Assembly (NCBI GenBank): GCA_964571595.1
Contig: CAZNCJ010000086.1
Coordinates: forward strand, 1 to 8,953
Length of the DNA: 8,953 nt
Direction of reading: 5' to 3'
Source of the DNA: CALCKU01 sp964571595
GTDB lineage: Bacteria > Pseudomonadota > Alphaproteobacteria > Caulobacterales > Maricaulaceae
Part shown: positions 1 through 4,409 of the stretch, piece after piece
Layout of the letters: each line of letters opens with the position of its first letter
How positions within the stretch are numbered: the stretch's first letter is position 1
Position numbers and translations under genes: made by a program
The notes under the pieces: generated by a model
The model's input: only the letters and a program-made list of their open reading frames with translations
Told to the model about the DNA's origin: nothing
The model's database searches: none

Positions 1-17
1 TTGACGAGTTTAAACAC
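1..17 (-). CDS. Possible start of a SodX-type maturation peptidase, cut by window edge
   Basis: Two bases past the sodN stop on the minus strand, a GTG opens a frame reading (M)FKLV before the window ends. NiSOD genes are normally followed by sodX, an S26 signal-peptidase-like protease thought to remove the SodN pro-sequence, and such proteins often begin with a short basic/hydrophobic stretch like this one. The evidence is mostly positional. Only five codons are visible, there is no good ribosome binding site (AGG lies 1 nt from the GTG), and another start could lie outside the window. Confidence 0.22.
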
Positions 18-19
18 GC

Positions 20-511
20 CTAGAGCGCGGGGATGACAACATCCACATTCGGAGCATAAGGACACGGTGCCGTCTTGGTCTTAATGCCTTTCATGTCCCA
101 GAACATTTCTGAAAACTCATTACAAAGTGCAACAAGCTTTTCGCCATCTTCGCGGTGGAGGTCCTGCTTACAGGCGGAACCCACGACCATGATAGAATGG
201 GCGAGCGAATGTGCATTAGGATGCTTTTTGAGCTTATCGCCTTTCATGAAATCGCCCCAAATGACGCGGACTTCATGCTTGGTTAGCTCGGCCTGTTTTT
301 CTTTCTCGGCCGTATTACGGGCCACCTGCATGGCAAAGCCTGTTTCTGAGAGGCCTTTGTCTTTCAGGCTGAGCAGAATGTCGATCTGGCGAAGCGTCGA
401 GACAGCATGATACATGACTGTACGGGCATCATAAATACCGCAAGGGATATCACAATGGGCCTGTGCGGTGTCCATCTGGCTATCAGTTTTTGATAAGAGT
501 GTGTGTAACAT
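20..511 (-). CDS. sodN: Nickel superoxide dismutase (NiSOD) precursor
   Basis: Converts superoxide to O2 and H2O2 using a mononuclear nickel centre; normally a cytosolic homohexamer. The diagnostic nickel hook HCDIPCGIYD is at residues 19-28. By family knowledge His19, Cys20 and Cys24 (His1, Cys2, Cys6 of the mature enzyme) bind nickel and Tyr27 lines the active site. The 18 residues before His19 form the pro-sequence that must be cleaved to free the His1 amine. The ATG at 511 is chosen over one 14 codons upstream because a strong AGGAGAG lies 5 nt before it, and the longer form would overlap the upstream gene. The mature part is 145 residues, longer than the about 117 of Streptomyces SodN; the excess includes a C-terminal tail with the motif APCPYAPN. 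It follows the small His-rich gene by 10 nt, so the two are probably translated from one mRNA. Confidence 0.96.
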   Translation of the reverse strand: MLHTLLSKTDSQMDTAQAHCDIPCGIYDARTVMYHAVSTLRQIDILLSLKDKGLSETGFAMQVARNTAEKEKQAELTKHEVRVIWGDFMKGDKLKKHPNAHSLAHSIMVVGSACKQDLHREDGEKLVALCNEFSEMFWDMKGIKTKTAPCPYAPNVDVVIPAL

Positions 512-516
512 GTTTG

Positions 517-523
517 CTCTCCT
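517..523 (-). promoter_or_regulatory. Ribosome binding site deciding the sodN start
   Basis: AGGAGAG lies 5 nt before the ATG at 511 and overlaps the TAG stop of the upstream small gene. This fixes the sodN start and suggests translational coupling of the two genes. Confidence 0.8.
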
Positions 524-722
524 ATGTGCGCTTGCGGTGAAATTTTGCAACAAGGCCTAATCCGACCAGACCGGCTATAACGGCAAAGAGACTATGGCTC
601 GGACTCGTGAGCCAATGCCCAATGGCTGTAACAAAGTTAAACCCGTGATCGCCATTATGTGCGAAGGCGGGGGCCGCCAAGGAGGCGACTATCAAGCCGC
701 CGATAATTCTTGTAGTTTTCAT
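522..722 (-). CDS. Small His-rich exported/membrane peptide of the NiSOD locus, HupE/UreJ-like N-terminus
   Basis: A 66-residue protein I cannot assign to a named family. It has a clear signal peptide (residues 1-21, ending APAFA), then a short polar stretch starting HNGDHG, the sequence GHWLTSPSH around residues 35-43, one hydrophobic helix (about 45-60) and a basic end KFHRKRT, giving a membrane anchor with the basic tail probably inside. The order of H-x3-H-G and H-x6-H followed by a hydrophobic helix matches the start of HupE/UreJ nickel permeases (AHxGH...HPxxGxDH), but the other helices are missing and the permease Asp is Ser here. Lying directly upstream of sodN, it may bind or deliver nickel; this is inference. 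The second of two adjacent ATGs (722) is preferred because AAAGGA is then 6 nt away; 725 is possible. A longer frame to 794 would add an unlikely basic leader. Confidence 0.75.
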   Translation of the reverse strand: MKTTRIIGGLIVASLAAPAFAHNGDHGFNFVTAIGHWLTSPSHSLFAVIAGLVGLGLVAKFHRKRT

Positions 723-728
723 CATACG

Positions 729-734
729 TCCTTT
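729..734 (-). promoter_or_regulatory. Ribosome binding site of the small His-rich gene
   Basis: AAAGGA lies 6 nt from the ATG at 722 and 3 nt from the ATG at 725. It supports a start here and argues against the upstream in-frame start at 794. Confidence 0.65.
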
Positions 735-756
735 GTTAAAAGTGAAGACTGGTATG

Positions 757-785
757 AGTTTACGTCGATAAAGTTTTGACCGCAA
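757..785 (-). promoter_or_regulatory. Candidate promoter for the NiSOD operon
   Basis: On the minus strand TTGCGG (785-780) is followed by a 17-nt spacer and TAAACT (762-757), about 35 nt upstream of the small gene. Matches to consensus are partial. Its -35 overlaps the -35 of the opposing candidate promoter, so the two would compete. Confidence 0.28.
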
Positions 786-804
786 GCGGGGCAAGCCCTA
801 AAGA
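776..804 (+). promoter_or_regulatory. Candidate promoter for the squalene/phytoene synthase family gene
   Basis: TTGACC (776-781), a 17-nt spacer and TAAAGA (799-804). The -35 is good and the -10 weak. It would give a leader of about 30 nt before the ATG at 841. Confidence 0.35.
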
Positions 805-840
805 CGGGGATAGAGTAAAGAGAGTCCATATCACCACCTA

Positions 841-1593
841 ATGTTGCCTTCATCTGTCATAACCAGTCTTAAAAAGGTCGATCCTGATCGCTTCCGCGCC
901 GCGCTATTTGCGCAAAGTGACCAGCGCGAGCGTTTAAATCTGCTTTATGCCTTTCATTACGAGCTGGCCAAAGTGCCAGAGCTTGTCTCTGAGCCTATGA
1001 TCGGGGCGATACGCTATCAGTGGTGGCGAGACGCGGTAGACGAAATTTATAGCGGTAAGCAAGTGCGCGCACATGAAATTTCCCCGCCCTTATCGGAGAT
1101 GCTAGGCGAGGCGGAGATACCCCGTTTCTGGGTGGATAGGCTGATAGATGGTCGGGCGCGTGATATTGACCCCAGACCATTTGAGACTATGGAAGAGGCG
1201 CGCCAATATTGCCGGCAGACTTCGGGCGTCTTATTACAAATCGCGGTTAAGTTAGCGGGCGGGGAGCCGGATGAGGCGTGCGAAAAATTGGGTGAGGCGT
1301 GGGGGCTCACGGGTCTTGCGCGCGCTTGGGGTTATTATCACAACAGCATGTTAAGCCAGCTCGACTATGGGGATATATGTAAGCTGGCAGCCAAGACCCA
1401 TAAAGAGGCTAAAACCGAGCTGGGTAAAATCCCGGCCCAGACAATGCCGGCTCTGGCCTATACGGCTCTTGTGCCGAAATATTTGACGCGTCTGAGTGAT
1501 AGTCGCCATGACCCGCTTACCCAGCTTGTGTCCTATACGCCCTTGTTAAAACAATTCCGACTTATGGGCGCGGTCATGAGGGGGCGGGTCTAA
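841..1593 (+). CDS. Squalene/phytoene synthase family protein, NDUFAF6-like
   Basis: A 250-residue all-helical isoprenoid-synthase-fold protein. Family landmarks are DPDRFRAALFA (14-24), LLYAFHYELAKV (34-45), SEPMIGAIRYQWWRDAVDEI (50-69) and the YCRQTSGVLLQIAVKLAG segment near 123-140. The short form in alphaproteobacteria resembles mitochondrial NDUFAF6, a complex I assembly factor. The first catalytic Asp-rich motif of true squalene/phytoene synthases (DxxxD) is replaced by YAFHYELAK, and the second Asp-rich motif is not apparent, so prenyl coupling activity is doubtful. A role in respiratory complex I biogenesis is the more likely inference. No carotenoid or hopanoid genes lie nearby. The ATG at 841 lacks a clear Shine-Dalgarno, but the protein begins at the expected place relative to the DPDR motif. 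It appears to be a single-gene unit, divergent from the NiSOD operon. Confidence 0.88.
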   Translation: MLPSSVITSLKKVDPDRFRAALFAQSDQRERLNLLYAFHYELAKVPELVSEPMIGAIRYQWWRDAVDEIYSGKQVRAHEISPPLSEMLGEAEIPRFWVDRLIDGRARDIDPRPFETMEEARQYCRQTSGVLLQIAVKLAGGEPDEACEKLGEAWGLTGLARAWGYYHNSMLSQLDYGDICKLAAKTHKEAKTELGKIPAQTMPALAYTALVPKYLTRLSDSRHDPLTQLVSYTPLLKQFRLMGAVMRGRV

Positions 1594-1669
1594 ATTTAGC
1601 GCCTATAGCCTTCGGGCGGTCAATATGGGTGTGTTTTCACTCAACTCTAGATGAAATAATTTATTTGCA

Positions 1670-1709
1670 CCGACAATGATTTGCGGGTTTAATAAAACCC
1701 GACAATAAT
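1670..1709. repeat. Direct repeat flanking a perfect inverted repeat upstream of mtoX
   Basis: CCGACAATGAT (1670-1680) and CCGACAATAAT (1699-1709) differ at one base and are 29 bp apart. Between them and overlapping the second copy is a perfect 7-bp inverted repeat, CGGGTTT (1684-1690), AATA loop, AAACCCG (1695-1701). No T-run follows on either strand, so it does not look like an intrinsic terminator. Its position just before two TATAAT boxes suggests an operator. The regulator is unknown. Confidence 0.45.
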
Positions 1710-1727
1710 AATCAGGATCTAGGTGTC

Positions 1728-1742
1728 TATAATAATTATAAT
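1728..1742 (+). promoter_or_regulatory. Tandem TATAAT boxes before the mtoX unit
   Basis: Two perfect -10-like hexamers, 1728-1733 and 1737-1742, lie 34-48 nt before the ATG at 1776. No convincing TTGACA-like -35 is found 16-18 nt upstream of either, which would fit an activator-dependent promoter. The stretch is A/T-rich, so one or both boxes may be chance. Confidence 0.4.
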
Positions 1743-1762
1743 TTGAGCCGGGTTCGTCATAA

Positions 1763-1768
1763 AAGGGA
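1763..1768 (+). promoter_or_regulatory. Ribosome binding site deciding the mtoX start
   Basis: AAGGGA lies 7 nt before the ATG at 1776. It favours this start over the in-frame TTG at 1743, which would add 11 unconserved residues. Confidence 0.6.
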
Positions 1769-1775
1769 AAAGACT

Positions 1776-3143
1776 ATGTCATCAGAAGATACATCATGTT
1801 GCGCCGGTCCGGGATATGCCTCTCCTCAAGAAGCGATAAAAGCCCCGCGAGAAAAAGTCGTTTATACCATCTGTATTTATACCGGCACTGGCATTGAAAA
1901 ACCGGACTATCTGGCGACTATTGATGTGGATGAGGACAGCCCCACATTCGGCGAGGTGATCTCTCGAACCGAAGTCCCCGTGCTGGGGGATGAGTTACAT
2001 CATATGGGCTGGAATGCCTGCTCGTCCTGCCATACGGATAGTTCAATGTCGCGTAAATATCTGATTGTGCCGGGTGTGCGTACATCGAACTTCTATATTA
2101 TCGACACAGCAACAGATCCGCGAAACCCAACCCTGTTTAAGACAATAGACGGCGAGGAGATCAAGAAAAAAACAAATCTTTCTGCACCGCATACTGTTCA
2201 CTGTCTTGGCTCTGAGATTATCGTCTCAATGCTCGGGGATGCAGACGGGAATGCACCGGGTGGGTTCTTACATCTTGATAAGGATTTCAATATTGTGGGA
2301 CGCTGGGAAAAAGACATTACCGGCATGAAATATAATTACGATTTCTGGTATCAGCCGCGCCATAATATGATGGTCTCAACCGAATGGGCCGCGCCTAATA
2401 CCTTTATGCCCGGCTTTGATCTGGAAGATGTGGGCAAGGGCAAGTATGGTTCGCAAATCCATTTTTGGGATTTTGAAAATCGCTCCATTGAGAAAACAGT
2501 TGATCTGGGTGAAGAGGGTATGATCCCGCTTGAAGTACGCTTCCATCATGACCCGGATAGTACGCATGGTTTTGTCGGGGCGACATTGTCGTCAAATATT
2601 TTCCACTGGTATAAAACCGATGACGGGGAGCTAAAAATTGAAAAAATCATTGATGTCGATGCGATTGATGTCGAGAGTTTTCCCGTACCTATGCCGGGGC
2701 TGATCACGGATATTCTCGTCTCCATGGATGATAAATATCTCTATTTTTCCAACTGGTTGCACGGCGATCTTCGCCAATATGATATTTCTGATCCGTCCAA
2801 TCCTGTCCTGACAGGGCAGGTCTGGCTGGGTGGTCTGCTGGGTAAAGCCCCCGAGGTGAACGGACATGCACTCCACGGCGGGCCGCAAATGATCCAGCTT
2901 TCACTCGATGGTAAGCGGCTCTATGTGACGACGTCATTATTCTCCACATGGGATAATCAATTCTATCCCGAAATGAAGACTAAAGGCGGAGCGATGGTTG
3001 TCGTGGATTGTGATGTTGAAAATGGCGGAATGAGTTTGAACCCAGACTTCTTTGTCGATTTTGGTAAAGAACCACACGGGCCTGCCCGCGCGCATGAAAC
3101 CCGATATCCGGGCGGTGATTGCTCATCTGATATCTGGATTTAG
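1776..3143 (+). CDS. mtoX: SELENBP1/SBP56-family protein, putative methanethiol oxidase
   Basis: A 455-residue protein of normal family length. Characterised members (bacterial MtoX, human SELENBP1) oxidise methanethiol with O2 to formaldehyde, H2S and H2O2, and the bacterial enzyme needs copper. Family landmarks are CAGPGYASPQEA near the N-terminus, IYTGTGIEKPDYLATIDVD, DELHHMGWNACSSCH with Cys82 and Cys85 (the CSSC of human SELENBP1), APHTVHC (137-143), the HHDP segment at 257-260, HGGPQMIQLSLDGKRLYVTT and the near-invariant C-terminus AHETRYPGGDCSSDIWI. These His and Cys clusters are the likely metal and thiol sites. The fold is expected to be a beta-propeller. No signal peptide precedes the conserved N-terminus, so this copy should be cytosolic, unlike the exported Hyphomicrobium enzyme. 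It heads a unit with a ferredoxin and a DUF2182 protein; the SCO1 and MauG genes known beside some mtoX genes are not in this window. Family membership is secure; substrate is inferred. Confidence 0.93.
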   Translation: MSSEDTSCCAGPGYASPQEAIKAPREKVVYTICIYTGTGIEKPDYLATIDVDEDSPTFGEVISRTEVPVLGDELHHMGWNACSSCHTDSSMSRKYLIVPGVRTSNFYIIDTATDPRNPTLFKTIDGEEIKKKTNLSAPHTVHCLGSEIIVSMLGDADGNAPGGFLHLDKDFNIVGRWEKDITGMKYNYDFWYQPRHNMMVSTEWAAPNTFMPGFDLEDVGKGKYGSQIHFWDFENRSIEKTVDLGEEGMIPLEVRFHHDPDSTHGFVGATLSSNIFHWYKTDDGELKIEKIIDVDAIDVESFPVPMPGLITDILVSMDDKYLYFSNWLHGDLRQYDISDPSNPVLTGQVWLGGLLGKAPEVNGHALHGGPQMIQLSLDGKRLYVTTSLFSTWDNQFYPEMKTKGGAMVVVDCDVENGGMSLNPDFFVDFGKEPHGPARAHETRYPGGDCSSDIWI

Positions 3144-3153
3144 TCACCGCTTC

Positions 3154-3498
3154 GTGGGATATAAAATCACGCTTAGAAACCGAGACGCGCAGAGTTTTGA
3201 GGCTCGCGACGATGAGGCGATAATTGATGCTGCCGAGAGGCAGGGCTATGTCCTGCCGATTGCTTGTCGTTACGGCGGCTGTATCACATGTGCGGCAAAA
3301 TTGGTGGAGGGCAAAGTCATCCAGCCCAATGCCACGGCAATTAATAAGCGCCAATCCCGGCTCGGTTATATTCTGCTCTGTGTGGCGCGAGCAAAAACTG
3401 ACTGCGTTATAGATGTCGGTGTTGAAAGCCATGACGCGCTTTATGTGAACCCGTTTTCTGTTGCGCCTGCACCTATGCGTAAGGCTTCAACATCATGA
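3154..3498 (+). CDS. Plant-type [2Fe-2S] ferredoxin
   Basis: A small one-electron carrier. With the start used here Cys38, Cys43, Cys46 and Cys76 form the canonical C-x4-C-x2-C-x29-C cluster site, in CRYGGCITC and LLCVARAKTDC. The preceding VGYKITLRNRDAQSFEARD is the normal first beta hairpin, so the domain is complete in about 114 residues, with a tail of about 25 residues after the domain. The GTG at 3154 is chosen because it starts right at the domain, 10 nt after the mtoX stop. ATG at 3094 or GTG at 3115 would extend it into mtoX in another frame, and no candidate has a good Shine-Dalgarno. Its stop overlaps the next start (ATGA). Position suggests it donates or accepts electrons for the SELENBP1-like enzyme or the membrane protein. 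No dedicated ferredoxin reductase is visible here. Confidence 0.9.
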   Translation: MGYKITLRNRDAQSFEARDDEAIIDAAERQGYVLPIACRYGGCITCAAKLVEGKVIQPNATAINKRQSRLGYILLCVARAKTDCVIDVGVESHDALYVNPFSVAPAPMRKASTS

Positions 3499-4265
3499 TG
3501 TGGGATATCGAAACATCAAAATGGGCAAACCAGCCCAGAGCCTCAACCCTTATAATTGGGCTTATATTACTGGGTTGGGGGATCATCTTACTGTCCGTCT
3601 TTGACATGCTTTTGCGCGGGGTTGCCGGGAATGCCGGGCTTGGGATGGGCGTTTTTTCTGACATTTCACCGATTGCGCTGTCTGATGTTTTAGGACAGCC
3701 CTATAAATTTTCAATTTGTGTGAATGGGGACGGCCAATGGGCGGCCTCTGATTTTATCAAATCCTTTTTCATGTGGGGCGCCATGATTTTGGCCATGATG
3801 GTCCCGACACTTTTATCGGGAAATAGACATCGACCCAAAAATTTATACTTTATATCAGGATATGTTCTGGCATGGAGTTTGGGCAGTCTCTTGGCTGTTC
3901 TTTTACAATGGTTGTTAAATATAAACGGTGTGCTGGATCAATATATGGTCTCGGGCTCGGCGCTCTTTAACGCGATTATTCTTATCGGCGTTGGAGCTTT
4001 TCAGCTCAGCCCGTTTAAGCAAGACCAACTCGCCGCGTGCCGTCATTCAGGCCGGGCGGTAACTGGCTGGCAAGCGGGTATAAATTGTATCCGCTGTTGC
4101 GGGCCTCTTATGATGATGATGTTTGTTTTTGGCTTGATGAATATAGTGCTTATGGCGGTGCTAACCCTCTTTATGCTCATGGAACGCGCTATTAAGCCTG
4201 TAGACATGATCGTCAAATTATCAGGCGCCGCTCTCATTTTTCTAGGACTTTTGAACTTGATATAA
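3495..4265 (+). CDS. DUF2182 integral membrane protein, possible metal handling
   Basis: A 256-residue inner-membrane protein with about six helices: 19-39, 90-107, 117-140, 152-168, 206-231 and 238-256. Family features are MWGAMILAMMVPTL in helix 2, the GAFQLSPFK stretch after helix 4 and the Cys-rich loop before helix 5, with Cys182, His184, Cys198, Cys201 and Cys202 followed by GPLMMMM. DUF2182 proteins are listed as predicted metal-binding membrane proteins, with no established reaction. The long loop between helices 1 and 2 (about 40-89) carries one Cys in FSICVNGDG. It starts at ATGATG, and its first ATG overlaps the ferredoxin TGA, so translation is coupled. As its partner belongs to a copper-dependent family, a role in copper or thiol/sulfide handling is a reasonable inference. 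Function is unproven. Confidence 0.82.
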   Translation: MMWDIETSKWANQPRASTLIIGLILLGWGIILLSVFDMLLRGVAGNAGLGMGVFSDISPIALSDVLGQPYKFSICVNGDGQWAASDFIKSFFMWGAMILAMMVPTLLSGNRHRPKNLYFISGYVLAWSLGSLLAVLLQWLLNINGVLDQYMVSGSALFNAIILIGVGAFQLSPFKQDQLAACRHSGRAVTGWQAGINCIRCCGPLMMMMFVFGLMNIVLMAVLTLFMLMERAIKPVDMIVKLSGAALIFLGLLNLI

Positions 4266-4309
4266 AAGTCTGTCAGAAAATTTTCCTAATAGTCTGTTTA
4301 GTCACAGAG

Positions 4310-4315
4310 TATAAT
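4310..4315 (+). promoter_or_regulatory. Candidate -10 box before the DUF4153 gene
   Basis: A perfect TATAAT within the 144-nt gap between the DUF2182 and DUF4153 genes, about 95 nt before the latter's ATG. No good -35 is spaced correctly. A separate TTGACG at 4353-4358 has no matching -10 at 16-18 nt. The gap shows no convincing intrinsic terminator; only a short palindrome GAAAATTTTC at 4276-4285 is visible. Confidence 0.25.
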
Positions 4316-4393
4316 GTTTGTGAGGCAATACATATTTTTAGCAGCCAATTTTTTGACGCATTTGCTCGGTAGTAATTTGGTGTAAAACCATTT

Positions 4394-4400
4394 GAGGGGA
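4394..4400 (+). promoter_or_regulatory. Ribosome binding site deciding the DUF4153 start
   Basis: GAGGGGA lies 9 nt before the ATG at 4410. It rules against the in-frame TTG at 4392, which itself overlaps this site. Confidence 0.7.
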
Positions 4401-4409
4401 ATCACACCT

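Noticed and set aside
1600..1618. CGCC...GGCG and GCC-TTCG-GGC as a terminator after the squalene/phytoene synthase family gene
   Set aside because: Stems are only 3-4 bp and no T-run follows, so it is not a convincing intrinsic terminator.
1684..1701. The 7-bp hairpin CGGGTTT/AAACCCG as a Rho-independent terminator
   Set aside because: No run of T follows on either strand; kept only as a possible operator.
2980..3432. Long open frame on the minus strand opposite the end of mtoX and the ferredoxin
   Set aside because: It lies antisense to two well-conserved genes, shows no recognisable motif and has no ribosome binding site that I can see; a shadow frame.
4267..4307. Repeated AGTCTGT (4267 and 4291), palindrome GAAAATTTTC and CTGT/ACAG stem as a terminator or repeat element
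   Set aside because: Short, A/T-rich elements without a consistent stem-loop; expected by chance.
4353..4386. TTGACG as a -35 for the DUF4153 gene
   Set aside because: No TATAAT-like hexamer at 16-18 nt; the sequence there is TTTGGT.
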